Positions 33,790 through 43,665 of a stretch of DNA of 64,000 nucleotides are shown here, piece by piece; the first letter of the stretch is position 1; the number at the start of each line of letters is the position of its first letter. Under the pieces are notes generated by a model that was given only the letters and a program-made list of their open reading frames with translations, was not told the DNA's origin and searched no databases. The DNA is from UBA1765 sp045615885. Lineage in GTDB: Bacteria; Fibrobacterota; Fibrobacteria; Fibrobacterales; Fibrobacteraceae. Location of the stretch: NCBI GenBank assembly GCA_045615885.1, contig JAZLFR010000057.1, forward strand, positions 1 to 64,000. Direction: 5' to 3'. Made by a program: the position numbers and the translations under genes.

Positions 33790-35478
33790 TTAGAGACCGA
33801 ATGCGTCGAGGAAGCCACTCTTCCAGTTGCCGCTCCAGGCTTCAAAGCCGCCGCAGTTCTTGAAGCACCAGTAGGTCCAAGACATACCGACGCTTTCTGC
33901 AGCCTTCACAGCTTCCTTAGTCCACTGGGCACGCTTGGAGTCGCTAACGCCACACTGGCCAGCAATGCCGAATTCACCCATGTTGAGCGGAATCGTGTTC
34001 ACGCCATCGACATCCGGGTAATACTTCTTGGCAATTTCCAAATAAGACTTCATGTCTGCTGCTGCAGTTGTCTTATAGGCGGCATCGCCCTTGCATTCAT
34101 AGCCGTGGCCCTGGTGAGAGAACGTAAACGGTTCGTAATAGTGGCCAGAGTAGATGATGTTGCCATCTGCCGGGAAGTCGAACTTGTCGAGGTCATAGAA
34201 CTTTGCAGCATGGTAAGCTTCAAACATGATGGTCTTTGTCTTAGTTACAGAACGGATTGCATTGTAACCGGCAAGCATCAATTCGTTTACAACTTCGGCG
34301 CTGGCAATGGTCGGTTCGTTCCAGACTTCAAGAATAAGGTTGTTGTCAGGGAACTTGTCCATTTCGCGGGCAACTTCCTTCCACTTGTTCACGAAATTCT
34401 GCTTTTCCTGTTCGTACTGGCTCTTGTATGCCGAAGGATCCTTAGCATACTTGCCACCGATTTCGTTCAAGGCATCGTAATGATGGTAGTTGATGATAAC
34501 AACAAGACCCTGGCTAATTGCAGTCTGCACGTCGGCCTTGATAGCATCCATATCGCCACTATTCTTATGATTCCAACGAACCGGAATTCGTACAGAATTA
34601 AAGCCGGCAGCCTTGATAGTGGCAAAGTCGCCATCGTTAATCGGGTTGCTCCAGCCACCATCGCCAGAACCGGTTGCATCCCAGGAGTTACCAAAGTTGA
34701 TACCCTTGCCAAGCTTCTTGTTCATGGCACGGCCCTTGGAATAGTCAACTGGAACAGGAACATGAGCAGAAGAAGAACTTCTTTCATAGGACTTGATCAA
34801 AACCCAAATGCCACCCTTGCAAGCGTAATCGCCATTCAATTCATTAGAGAACAACTCCTTGCCGGCAAGAGAATCCGGGCAAGCGCCCCCCGCTTCAATA
34901 TGCACCGGGTTCAGGTCCACTTCAAAAATGCCGTGGCGCCAGGAATAATGTTCTTCACAAGTATAAGGTTCTTCTTCATCGACAACCCATGCAATGGTAC
35001 CCATCTGGTAATCATCGCAATCTTCCAGGCTATCATAAGTATCGATCTTGAAAAGGGTCTTGCCTTCAAGGCACACATAGGTTTCGCCGTCATCACCCTT
35101 AACTTCCGTGTATTCGTTAATGCCCCTGCAAAGTTTTTTCGGCATTTCCTTGCGTTCTATGGAAGAACTGCTAGCAGGCTTTGAGGAACTGGAAGACTCC
35201 GGATTGTCGGAATCGCCGCTACCATCGTGGCTATCATCGTCACCGTCATCGCCATCATCAGATGAATCGCTGGAGGAACCACGGCGAGAGCTGCTGGAGC
35301 TCCTTTTTTTGCTGGAACTGGAGTTGCCGTCGTCGCCCTTGATATCGCCATCTTCATCGATAACGCATTCGTCCCCGTCGCAGGAAGGGGACGAAGACGA
35401 AGAATCGTCACCGCAGGCGGCGAAGAAAAGCATTCCTGCAGAAAGAAGCAATGCAGGGATAGTGTATAATTTTCGCAT
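33790..35478 (-). CDS. GH5 endoglucanase-type lipoprotein
   Basis: A 562-residue predicted surface lipoprotein that would cleave beta-1,4-glucan. The signal peptide ends at FFAAC (Cys about 22). A Ser/Asp/Lys linker covers about 25-105. Residues about 110-235 are a Cys-rich region with two repeats of a C-x(n)-G-x-W type module. The GH5 catalytic domain spans about 255-562: INFGNSWDA, VRIPVRWNH, LEVWNEP (acid/base Glu 388), YSGHYYEPF and MGEFG (nucleophile Glu 502). ATG at 35478 with GTGAGGA upstream; an in-frame GTG lies four codons earlier. It is a single gene. Multiple SSSSS runs are coded mostly by TCC/AGC variants. Confidence 0.92.
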   Translation of the reverse strand: MRKLYTIPALLLSAGMLFFAACGDDSSSSSPSCDGDECVIDEDGDIKGDDGNSSSSKKRSSSSSRRGSSSDSSDDGDDGDDDSHDGSGDSDNPESSSSSKPASSSSIERKEMPKKLCRGINEYTEVKGDDGETYVCLEGKTLFKIDTYDSLEDCDDYQMGTIAWVVDEEEPYTCEEHYSWRHGIFEVDLNPVHIEAGGACPDSLAGKELFSNELNGDYACKGGIWVLIKSYERSSSSAHVPVPVDYSKGRAMNKKLGKGINFGNSWDATGSGDGGWSNPINDGDFATIKAAGFNSVRIPVRWNHKNSGDMDAIKADVQTAISQGLVVIINYHHYDALNEIGGKYAKDPSAYKSQYEQEKQNFVNKWKEVAREMDKFPDNNLILEVWNEPTIASAEVVNELMLAGYNAIRSVTKTKTIMFEAYHAAKFYDLDKFDFPADGNIIYSGHYYEPFTFSHQGHGYECKGDAAYKTTAAADMKSYLEIAKKYYPDVDGVNTIPLNMGEFGIAGQCGVSDSKRAQWTKEAVKAAESVGMSWTYWCFKNCGGFEAWSGNWKSGFLDAFGL

Positions 35479-35773
35479 ATCAATCCTCACTAATGGAATA
35501 CACCTTCTAGTGCTCTAGAAGCGTCCCAAAACCATTCCACTTTAGAATATATATAGAAAATTTCAAATGCGGTTGAAAAAAAAGCACCCGTACATACGAG
35601 ATGCATAAATAAATATTACAAAACATGCCCGAAATCGCGATTCTAGGCTCTTTAGGCTTGATTTTAGAAATGTAAAATTTTTGTTTTCAATAGTATTCCC
35701 CCCGTTTTGTATCACACTGTTTTCAAAATTAATGTATATTACTTTCATAAGATTCATTTTACTCGGAGGTCAA
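35479..35773. promoter_or_regulatory. Divergent intergenic region (cellulase / lipoprotein)
   Basis: 295 bases without an ORF between divergent genes. On the minus strand TTCAAC (about 35579-35574) with TATATA about 16 bases on is a candidate promoter for the cellulase gene. On the plus strand TATATT at 35735-35740 could be the -10 box of the small lipoprotein gene, but no good -35 box is seen. The base composition is strongly A/T-rich, as expected for a regulatory region. Confidence 0.4.
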
Positions 35774-36544
35774 ATGAAAAGACTACATTTATGCTTTTTG
35801 CTAGCCGTATTTTCGCTCTTTGTTTTAGGGTGTGGCGAAGACAGTGCAAGCGTTGTGCAAAATGAAAACGGTTCCGATTCGCCGCAGCAGCAAGGTTCAG
35901 AAATTCCTAGCGACTCCAGTAGCGGCGACTTGGTAGACAAACCAGAAATCCCGAGCGACTCCAGTAGCGAAATATTGGAAAACAAACCTTTCGAAGAGGC
36001 TTTTATTATTGCTCCGAAAGCGGATTCTCTGAATGTTACAGATTCAGAACGAAGCTTCTTGGATAGTCTTTCTAGAGAGTATCCTGAAAAGTATGCCATT
36101 GATGAAATTGATGGTATGACGTTATTCATCAATTATGACGCACAGTATAATTTTTATTCAGAGGAAGAACGTTCCTATGTTTCTGCAGGAGCAGGTACGG
36201 ATACCACGTGTTCAGTCGATTTATACAAACAAGAAAAAGGCTTAGTTCGAAGGTTGAACGCATACGACGGCTGGAGGAGTCTCGAATCTACGATTTTGGT
36301 CATACCTTCAGAAGATCTACCAGCCATTGTGTATCTGGCTCATGGCGAAATTGGCTCTGGGGTAGAAAAAGTAAAGGCTTTATTCAAGTCGGAATGCGAA
36401 GCCGCCTTAGGGTCTTTTTATGATTACATAGAATATGATGTAGTTGCGGTTGGTTGTGCAGTCAAGAACTTTGATAACGAAACAATCCAAACGCTAATGG
36501 AAAAACAAGGCCGTCTTTGCGAGAATCAATACAATAAGAAATAG
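35774..36544 (+). CDS. Small secreted lipoprotein of unknown function
   Basis: A 256-residue predicted lipoprotein. The signal peptide ends at VLGC (Cys about 18). An acidic Ser/Pro linker has two copies of EIPSDSSS with KP between them. The folded part (about 65-256) has four cysteines and no motif I recognise. The start has a textbook GGAGGT site. It is alone between the GH5 cellulase and an Rpn gene. Secretion is well supported; the role is not. Confidence 0.75.
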   Translation: MKRLHLCFLLAVFSLFVLGCGEDSASVVQNENGSDSPQQQGSEIPSDSSSGDLVDKPEIPSDSSSEILENKPFEEAFIIAPKADSLNVTDSERSFLDSLSREYPEKYAIDEIDGMTLFINYDAQYNFYSEEERSYVSAGAGTDTTCSVDLYKQEKGLVRRLNAYDGWRSLESTILVIPSEDLPAIVYLAHGEIGSGVEKVKALFKSECEAALGSFYDYIEYDVVAVGCAVKNFDNETIQTLMEKQGRLCENQYNKK

Positions 36545-36646
36545 GTTTATACGAACTTTTCTATGTACGCCGCCGCCGGCGGTTCTTCATAGACGGGCAG
36601 TCAACATAGTATCCTCGGCACCAAAAATCTTGGGGCATATACCAAT

Positions 36647-36677
36647 AAATAAGCTTCCCATTTTGGGAAGCTTATTT
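36647..36677. terminator. Bidirectional terminator
   Basis: Perfect 13-bp stem AAATAAGCTTCCC/GGGAAGCTTATTT with loop ATTTT. It lies between the convergent lipoprotein and Rpn genes. A close relative lies at 54.33 kb beside the second Rpn copy. Confidence 0.85.
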
Positions 36678-36695
36678 GCTTTTTAGGCAATGTTT

Positions 36696-37463
36696 TTATA
36701 ATGCCTTGATTTCTTCTGGCGTGAGGCCTGTGGAGGCTTCAATGATCTCGATTGAAACGCCTCGATCACGGAAAGCCTTTGCAAGTTCCTTGTTCTTGTC
36801 GCTCAGCCCTTTCTTATACCGAATGTCAAGCTCTTGCTCCAGAGTCATGTAAGCCTTCCTTGTAATAGGGTCTCTGCGATAGCGTTCTACAAGTTCGTGA
36901 ATCCGTTTCATCTTTGCCGATTCGTGCTTCTGCGTAGCAAAATACTGCATGTACTCGCGAGTGGATTCCTCCTTGATATCGCTGTACCTTTTAAAAATAT
37001 AAAAATTTTTATAGCATAAGTCACCCATCAAAATGCTCGGATCAGTTTCCTCACGGTTCTGGAACCTGTAAACGGGCATATCCTTCCCGAAAACGTCCTC
37101 GGGGCAGATGAACAGAATGTACTGTTCCTTCAGTTCATCGTAGCTTGCTCCCTTTGCCAGTGCATCCAGGTCGCACATTCCCTGGTAATAACGCGCGCGC
37201 TTTGGGAGTTCGCCAGTGTCGATCATCTGCAGCTCAATGTCAAAGTAACGGCCTTTTTCTGGAGCTTCTTCCTTGACCTGTACATCAAAACGGACACTCT
37301 TGTGGAATGGATCTTCCTGAGTTGTGGCCTCAGAGACTACAGAAATTTTGTCGATGATGATTTTCAGGATGTCTTGCAGAAAGTCCTTGGCTACATCCTC
37401 ATTGCTGAACACCTTCGCAAACATGAAATTATCGCAGATGTTCAAATCTTCGTATCTCTTCAT
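36696..37463 (-). CDS. Rpn-family PD-(D/E)XK nuclease/transposase
   Basis: A 255-residue protein of the Rpn (recombination-promoting nuclease, formerly transposase_31-like) family. Residues 1-60 have the family N-terminus YEDLNICDNFMFAKVFSNEDVAKDFLQDIL, then VRFDVQVKEE and GRYFDIELQMIDTGELPKRARYYQG with the D and E-x-Q of the nuclease core near 70-95. The C-terminus has a LEQELDIRYKKG segment and ends with STGLTPEEIKAL. Family members act as DNA endonucleases that stimulate recombination and may take part in phage defence. AGGGGAAAA precedes the ATG at 37463. A second, broken copy of the C-terminal half is at 54.4 kb. Confidence 0.88.
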   Translation of the reverse strand: MKRYEDLNICDNFMFAKVFSNEDVAKDFLQDILKIIIDKISVVSEATTQEDPFHKSVRFDVQVKEEAPEKGRYFDIELQMIDTGELPKRARYYQGMCDLDALAKGASYDELKEQYILFICPEDVFGKDMPVYRFQNREETDPSILMGDLCYKNFYIFKRYSDIKEESTREYMQYFATQKHESAKMKRIHELVERYRRDPITRKAYMTLEQELDIRYKKGLSDKNKELAKAFRDRGVSIEIIEASTGLTPEEIKAL

Positions 37464-37705
37464 TTTTTCCCCTGTCGCTACATGCTTGAAAAGCGGCAGT
37501 GTTGTGATTCTCATATAACAAACGCGCGGCATGACCCGGCAAATGAACAAAATTTAAATTACTGTCTTTTTATTCACTATATAAATCTAGTAACGGAAAG
37601 TGCTTGTGTCAAGGCATTGTTGAAAAAAAAACGAATTTTAGATTTTTGAATTTTTAGGAATGGGTTACTAACGACCTTATAAATTTCGATGCAAAATCTA
37701 CGCAG

Positions 37706-37909
37706 TTAGCTCTGGTGATTGTGTGGGCTGTAATGATGAAGTTTTTGAAAAGCTTCCTGTTTTGTCAAGGAAACCCAATTGCTTAGAAGTTAGTCTTTGT
37801 GCAGAGGAGCCCATTCAACAACAAGCCCTTTGATTCTTGGAGGACGATTTCCTTCCAAGTCGTTATAGATGGCATGGAAGTGCGGTGGCAAATTATCGTT
37901 GAGTATCAC
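37706..37909 (-). pseudogene. DUF4160 gene remnant fused to the CRISPR trailer
   Basis: Read on the minus strand from 37909, the frame gives VILNDNLPPHFHAIYNDLEG, then IKGLVVEWAPLHKD, a TAA stop (37790-37792), then in the same frame LLSNWVSLTKQEAFQKL and a final stop at 37706. This matches the DUF4160 pattern (PPHFHA-Y, then EWxxLHxxELLxNW). The stop replaces the expected Glu codon, consistent with a GAA-to-TAA change. The N-terminal 20 or so residues are missing: the frame runs directly into the last, degenerate CRISPR repeat. So the gene is broken at its 5' end and carries one nonsense mutation. No function is expected. Confidence 0.7.
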
Positions 37910-40571
37910 GCACCCGCAAGGGGTGCGATGCGCGGTCCAGGTGGTAGCCCTTGTTATCGTAATTTCAATTCACGCACCCGCGAGGGGTGCGATGTAGTTA
38001 TTCCTTATAAAAACTATGTGTGTAAGTTTCAATTCACGCACCCGCGAGGGGTGCGATTCGGCAGACATTCACAACTGGGCGCAGATGTGGTTTCAATTCA
38101 CGCACCCGCGAAGGGTGCGATCTCCTAAGAAGAGAAAGAAAGTTGCCATTTCGGTTTCAATTCACGCACCCGCGAGGGGTGCGATGCAGCTTGCCGAGCG
38201 GCGCGATACTACCACGCTGTTTCAATTCACGCACCCGCGAGGGGTGCGATGTGGCGCACCCGGAGCAAGACGGCCCCGCCCTGGTTTCAATTCACGCACC
38301 CGCGAGGGGTGCGATCGATTTTATTGTAATCCTTGTTTGTCTTGGCAGTTTCAATTCACGCACCCGCGAGGGGTGCGATTTCCCGGTATTCCTCCAGCTT
38401 CACGCCGTCGCGTTTCAATTCACGCACCCGCGAGGGGTGCGATTTTCTGTTTATAATCCAAATAGAAATTTAGTTGTTTCAATTCACGCACCCGCGAGGG
38501 GTGCGATAAGACTATGTGACGATGTGCATTCGCTGCCACGTTTCAATTCACGCACCCGCGAGGGGTGCGATGATTCTTTATTGCGGTACCTACGCAAAGT
38601 ATAATGTTTCAATTCACGCACCCGCGAGGGGTGCGATCGACAGAATCAATCTTTGCATCGGCTCGCATTTGTTTCAATTCACGCACCCGCGAGGGGTGCG
38701 ATGCACTTGCTTGTAGCGTTGTTGTAGTTGTTCAGTTTCAATTCACGCACCCGCGAGGGGTGCGATATCACTGCAACTGGAGCTTTCGCTCGCGAATTGC
38801 GTTTCAATTCACGCACCCGCGAGGGGTGCGATTTTCTTGCACTTCCTCAAAGATGCAGTCAACCGGTTTCAATTCACGCACCCGCGAGGGGTGCGATACA
38901 GAATAGGATTGAACCAGAGTAAACTCGCTGTTTCAATTCACGCACCCGCGAGGGGTGCGATGTTGTTTTGTGCGACGAAATTTCTGGCTGGGTCGTTTCA
39001 ATTCACGCACCCGCGAGGGGTGCGATTCGGCCTTAAGCTTTGAAAGCCTGGCCATGTGGTTTCAATTCACGCACCCGCGAGGGGTGCGATTCTGGACTGC
39101 CGTGTATATGCCCGTGCTGCACTGTTTCAATTCACGCACCCGCGAGGGGTGCGATTACTACTGCGGTGTGCACGCCGGCTATCTCAAGTTTCAATTCACG
39201 CACCCGCGAGGGGTGCGATTTTGAACCACAAAGGCCATTACACATTTCCAAAGTTTCAATTCACGCACCCGCGAGGGGTGCGATTCGCAATTGTAGGCGA
39301 TTGCGTATGCTTTCTTAGTTTCAATTCACGCACCCGCGAGGGGTGCGATCTTTCTGATAGTGTCTCCGTCAGCATCGCAAAGTTTCAATTCACGCACCCG
39401 CGAGGGGTGCGATGAATACAAGAGGCGTTACTGCGTGATCGCACAGTTTCAATTCACGCACCCGCGAGGGGTGCGATGTTAAGTCCATAAAGACGGAGCT
39501 TAATCTAAGGTTTCAATTCACGCACCCGCGAGGGGTGCGATGCGTATTGCTGAATCTTTGCTTTCAGTTCCTGGTTTCAATTCACGCACCCGCGAGGGGT
39601 GCGATCAGCATGTATTGCTGCATGGACGCTACGCGGTGGTTTCAATTCACGCACCCGCGAGGGGTGCGATCACGCTTGACATCAACGTTGTAGGTTCTGG
39701 CTTGTTTCAATTCACGCACCCGCGAGGGGTGCGATTTATGAGTCCGTGGCTCTTGGCAACATCGCTAGTTTCAATTCACGCACCCGCGAGGGGTGCGATG
39801 GTACGGAGCAATGAAAGCCGCAGAAGAAATTGTTTCAATTCACGCACCCGCGAGGGGTGCGATCTAATGAATGGGATGACGACGATTTGAAAAATGTTTC
39901 AATTCACGCACCCGCGAGGGGTGCGATCTGCATTCGTCCATGTGGTGCCTGGCAATTTCAAGTTTCAATTCACGCACCCGCGAGGGGTGCGATGCGTTCT
40001 TCTACAAAGTCCGCGATAACGTTCGGTTTCAATTCACGCACCCGCGAGGGGTGCGATTTCACGGTTGTTTCTATTCGCCGACTATCAAGGTTTCAATTCA
40101 CGCACCCGCGAGGGGTGCGATGACAATAGCCATGCGGGCGCCCTCGCCCTGGCGGTTTCAATTCACGCACCCGCGAGGGGTGCGATATGTAATTATGCCA
40201 AAAATCAAACCGTTTGAAGTTTCAATTCACGCACCCGCGGGGGGTGCGATTTCATGAGATAACGGAGCTTGGCGATGTGCTCGTTTCAATTCACGCACCC
40301 GCGAGGGGTGCGATTCTGTTGCGTGTTCGCGGCGGTGCTCTGCACTGTTTCAATTCACGCACCCGCGAGGGGTGCGATGCCCCGCCATGACGAAAGCCAA
40401 AATCAACCAAGGTTTCAATTCACGCACCCGCGAGGGGTGCGATCTGGCGACATGTCGCAAGACACGACGCTCCCGGTTTCAATTCACGCACCCGCGAGGG
40501 GTGCGATGGGCGTTGGCGAGACCATACCGCAGTTTACGTGTTTCAATTCACGCACCCGCGAGGGGTGCGAT
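37898..40571 (-). CRISPR. Type I-C CRISPR array, 42 repeats and 41 spacers
   Basis: I counted 42 copies of a 32-base repeat that on the plus strand begins GTTTCAATTC and ends GGGTGCGAT; its arms CGCACCC and GGGTGCG form the hairpin around GCGA. Spacers are 32-34 bases and appear unique. Repeat form and length are those of subtype I-C. Read on the minus strand the repeat ends in ATTGAAAC, the crRNA 5' handle, so transcription follows the cas genes and the leader is at 40572 upward. Most repeats are identical. Variants are at the far end (37898, six mismatches; 37962, first base; 38090, one base) and one at 40219. Degeneration at the 37.9-kb end agrees with that being the old end. Confidence 0.98.
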
Positions 40572-40749
40572 AGGGGCGTCAGGAATCCTTGTATTTACAG
40601 GGCTTCTAGACAGCATTTCGCTAACCGACCTAAATAAGATACCGATCAGCAATTCAAAAATACAAAATGTCAAAAAACTTTTGAAAATCGGGGTTTTCAA
40701 AATCGCTAATATCCTAGACTTTTTAGTGGAGCTTGTGGTTAGCGAAGGG
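40572..40749 (-). promoter_or_regulatory. CRISPR leader
   Basis: 178 A/T-rich bases between the cas2 stop and the first (newest) repeat, without an ORF. On the minus strand it contains TTGACA (40673-40668) and several A- and T-runs. By position it should hold the array promoter and the spacer-acquisition site. A weak inverted repeat GAAAATCGGGGTTTTC lies near 40683-40698. Confidence 0.6.
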
Positions 40750-41040
40750 TCAAACGACCAATAAATCGTGCATATCAGGGGGTACATTTGCACCAATGTG
40801 TTCAATTTTTCGCTCCCAGTTAGACCCAAGATAGTAAAATCTTAAACTGTCCTCTTCCTGGTTTATGATGTTCAAAAGCCTTGCCTTTAAAACGCACCAT
40901 TGAGCAGAATCAACTTCACATTCAAAAACTGATTTTTGAGCACGGTGGCCATAATCTTTACAAGCTTTAGCAACCTGATTCAATCGTCTGCGTCCAACAG
41001 CAGTTTCTGTGGAAACATCATATGTTACCAATACAAGCAT
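40750..41040 (-). CDS. cas2: CRISPR-associated endonuclease Cas2
   Basis: A 96-residue subunit of the Cas1-Cas2 spacer integration complex. It starts MLVLVTYDVST, the beta-strand with the conserved Asp, and contains GHRAQKSVFECEVD and the C-terminal YYLGSNW of subtype I-C Cas2. I chose the ATG at 41040, which follows the cas1 stop by one base and has GGAGG upstream; a longer frame would overlap cas1. Confidence 0.95.
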   Translation of the reverse strand: MLVLVTYDVSTETAVGRRRLNQVAKACKDYGHRAQKSVFECEVDSAQWCVLKARLLNIINQEEDSLRFYYLGSNWERKIEHIGANVPPDMHDLLVV

Positions 41041-41041
41041 T

Positions 41042-42076
41042 CTACCTCCATAAATATGCCGGATAATATTCAACATCACCACGGACGCATTTTGCCAGTA
41101 AACGAGCCTGTTCTATATACAGCATTCCTGTTTGCATGGATTCTTCCAATAGCGGGTGAAAAATTTCTTCTTGTTTTCTTTTTTGCCATGCCGATAACAA
41201 AGTACGTCTTGTGTCGTCGCTCATTTCTACTTCGCCATTTGGTTGTACTTTAAAGCCCTTGGAATTTACTTGTTTCAAATTAACCAAACTCAAAACCAAT
41301 CTATCTGCAATAGGAGCTCTAAATTCTTCCATCATATCCAAAGCCAAGCTTGCACGACCAGGACGATCTGTATGTAAAAAGCCAACGTATGGATCTAGCC
41401 CCACACATTCCAACGCTGAACGAACATCTAGCGCAAGTATCGAATATGCATAAGACAACATTGCATTAATTCTGTCCATTGGAGGTCTTCGATTTCTTGA
41501 CTTGAATTCAAAATCTGGATCTTTATTCAGAATCAAGTAGTTGAATACGCTGAAGTAGCTTTCAGCAGCATCCCCTTCTACACCACGCATCGTCGCCGCA
41601 TTTCCCACGCTTTTCAACATGGAAACAGAACCTTCCATAGACGCAATCGCAGCCTTTATTTCCTTCTCGCCCTCACAACCGGAGTGATTTCGTAAATGCC
41701 TTAAAAGAACATTCCGCTGGTTTTGTATTTTGGCAGCTACGCAACATTTGGCAATAGCAAGCGATTGCTCTGGATTATCAGCTATACGGTATTGAGTTCG
41801 TCTTAACAATACATTTCCATGAACCGGGCCTTGCATTCGAGCAAGAAACTTTCCTCGACCATCAACATAAGTGATAGTAACGCCCTTTCCCGCGCAATAT
41901 TCGGTCAAATTTGGAGAAACACCTATTCCATATCCAAAGCAGACAATTTCTCCGATTTGATGTATAGGAAATTGCGCTTTTTTCTCGTGGTCTTTGTGGA
42001 TAGTTATTGCTTCTCCATCTTTATGAACCCACGCGCCCTCCAAGGTAACATACAAAGTGTTTTTTACCATTTTCAT
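41042..42076 (-). CDS. cas1: CRISPR-associated endonuclease Cas1 (I-C)
   Basis: A 344-residue metal-dependent integrase that inserts spacers. MVKNTLYVTLEGAWVHKDGEAI is the I-C type N-terminus. The catalytic region includes AAESYFSVFNYLI with the Glu, the His in CVGLDPYVGFLHTDRPGRASLALDMMEEFR, and the acidic residues at its end. Its ATG overlaps the cas4 stop by four bases. Confidence 0.96.
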   Translation of the reverse strand: MKMVKNTLYVTLEGAWVHKDGEAITIHKDHEKKAQFPIHQIGEIVCFGYGIGVSPNLTEYCAGKGVTITYVDGRGKFLARMQGPVHGNVLLRRTQYRIADNPEQSLAIAKCCVAAKIQNQRNVLLRHLRNHSGCEGEKEIKAAIASMEGSVSMLKSVGNAATMRGVEGDAAESYFSVFNYLILNKDPDFEFKSRNRRPPMDRINAMLSYAYSILALDVRSALECVGLDPYVGFLHTDRPGRASLALDMMEEFRAPIADRLVLSLVNLKQVNSKGFKVQPNGEVEMSDDTRRTLLSAWQKRKQEEIFHPLLEESMQTGMLYIEQARLLAKCVRGDVEYYPAYLWR

Positions 42077-42732
42077 CCAAATAACTCCCGATAATAATTC
42101 TTCAATTTTTCACTTTGTTTTACTCTGGGTTGACAAAATTCAAGAAGTGAACATGCTTTGCAATTGATGCCTTTTTCTGCATAAGGCAAAATCCCGCATT
42201 CAATTAGTTGATGTCCTTCTTTAGCCAACTCAATTGTTCTTTCCCGAATGTCGTCCGTAAATTCAAATTCATTTCTTCGACGAATTTCGCAATAATAAAT
42301 AGATCCTTCTTGAACTTTCAAACCGGTCATTTCTTCAAGACATAACGCTTGTGCACAAAGTTGAACTAAATCAACATCGTTGTTTTTCGGTTTGCCATGC
42401 TTAAATTCCACAGGTCTTAACTGCCAATTTCCAGAAAGTCCAATCCAGGGAATGTCAACAAAAGGACCTTCCGTCTTTTCGACTTCAAGAACATCCATCC
42501 TTCCGTAAAGTCCTAATTCTTGACTGCGAATATGCAGACCTGAATACTGACGAACGCCCTTTCGAAATTCCTGATAACCAGAATCTACACGTTCGTGCAT
42601 AATTCGACCTTCTGCAGTTAAGAAATTTTCAGCCCATTCTTGTTCCAGGTGAATTATTCCCCATTGCCGTTTACAAAAAGCAAGATGTTGCAACCCTGAA
42701 ATGGCTATGCAATCTTCGTCTGAATATGGCAT
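42073..42732 (-). CDS. cas4: CRISPR-associated exonuclease Cas4
   Basis: A 219-residue RecB-like nuclease that trims prespacers and selects those with a PAM. The four Fe-S cysteines are C20 in LAFCKRQW and the C-terminal set in CKACSLLEFC. The nuclease core has GRMDVLEVEK and LRPVEFKHGK (the D and E-x-K). It follows cas7 after a 61-base gap, the largest gap in the operon. Confidence 0.95.
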   Translation of the reverse strand: MPYSDEDCIAISGLQHLAFCKRQWGIIHLEQEWAENFLTAEGRIMHERVDSGYQEFRKGVRQYSGLHIRSQELGLYGRMDVLEVEKTEGPFVDIPWIGLSGNWQLRPVEFKHGKPKNNDVDLVQLCAQALCLEEMTGLKVQEGSIYYCEIRRRNEFEFTDDIRERTIELAKEGHQLIECGILPYAEKGINCKACSLLEFCQPRVKQSEKLKNYYRELFG

Positions 42733-42793
42733 TTTACCTCTAGATACAAAACGGAGAAGGAAATACTCCTTCTCCGTTAATTTTTGAATGTTA

Positions 42794-43651
42794 TTAGCCG
42801 ACTTTGCGAATCAAAGCAACACCATTTGGCATGGATTCATCGATTTCAACAGTATAGTCGTCGAAAGAACGTGCCGGAGCATTCTTCTGAGACACCTTGA
42901 TTTTTTCGAACAATTCATGAGCCGGCGCATTGCCTAATGCAGTAGAATGTTCAAAGACATACAAACCACGAACATTCATTTCGCCTCGGGCTGCCGAATG
43001 ATCTTCCCAGAACATCTTTTCAAGTGCTTCCCAAAGAACTTTCAAATCGTCAGTGGAAAAACCTGTTTGTGCAGCAAGATGAGCGGAAATGAACCCATGT
43101 GCGCGATACAGACCATAAGGGACAGTAAATTTGCGGCCCATGGTACGATTGTCGCCCTTCTGTTTCTTGGCTTCTTCTTCAGTTGCAACAGCCATTCGAG
43201 TAATACTATGTTCAGAAGAAATGACTGGATCAATGGAACGAGCAAAGGTCATTTGCACAGGACCGCGAACCTGGCCGGCATTTTTCCCGGTACTCATAAC
43301 AGCGCCAAATGTGCGAATATCGAAATATTTTTCACACATAAACTTACGGGCTGCTTCGGTTTTGTCAGCATCCTTCGTCTTTTCCTTGACGGAATCACTT
43401 TCGTGAGCTTCATCAATGGCGTTGTTAAGGATTGCCTTTTCCTTAACAAAAATATCAAAGCCCTGTTCCTGCTGCTTAGAAAGCTGAACAAAGTTACGGA
43501 CTTTTCGTTTCAAGCAGACATCTGTTACAAGGCCATGACCTGTTTCAGCATCAAGACGCGGCAAATTGCCTGCATCTGGGTCACCATTGGGGTTACCATC
43601 CTTAACGTCAAAGAGAAGGACGAAATCGTAGCGTTTATCAATAAGAGACAT
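42794..43651 (-). CDS. cas7c: Cascade backbone subunit Cas7c (Csd2)
   Basis: A 285-residue RAMP protein that forms the crRNA-binding filament of the I-C effector. The N-terminus DKRYDFVLLFDVKDGNPNGDPDAGN is diagnostic of the Csd2/Csh2 family. FGAVMSTGKNAGQVRGPVQMTFARS in the middle and RGLYVFEHSTALGNAPAHELF near the end fit too. AAAGGAG precedes the ATG. Confidence 0.96.
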   Translation of the reverse strand: MSLIDKRYDFVLLFDVKDGNPNGDPDAGNLPRLDAETGHGLVTDVCLKRKVRNFVQLSKQQEQGFDIFVKEKAILNNAIDEAHESDSVKEKTKDADKTEAARKFMCEKYFDIRTFGAVMSTGKNAGQVRGPVQMTFARSIDPVISSEHSITRMAVATEEEAKKQKGDNRTMGRKFTVPYGLYRAHGFISAHLAAQTGFSTDDLKVLWEALEKMFWEDHSAARGEMNVRGLYVFEHSTALGNAPAHELFEKIKVSQKNAPARSFDDYTVEIDESMPNGVALIRKVG

Positions 43652-43665
43652 ATTGGGCTCCTTTG

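Noticed and set aside
37799..40764. A series of plus-strand ORFs of 60-150 codons with repeated FNSRTREGCD, QFTHPRGVR and SIHAPARGA peptides
   Set aside because: They are the CRISPR repeats read in three frames and have no ribosome binding sites.
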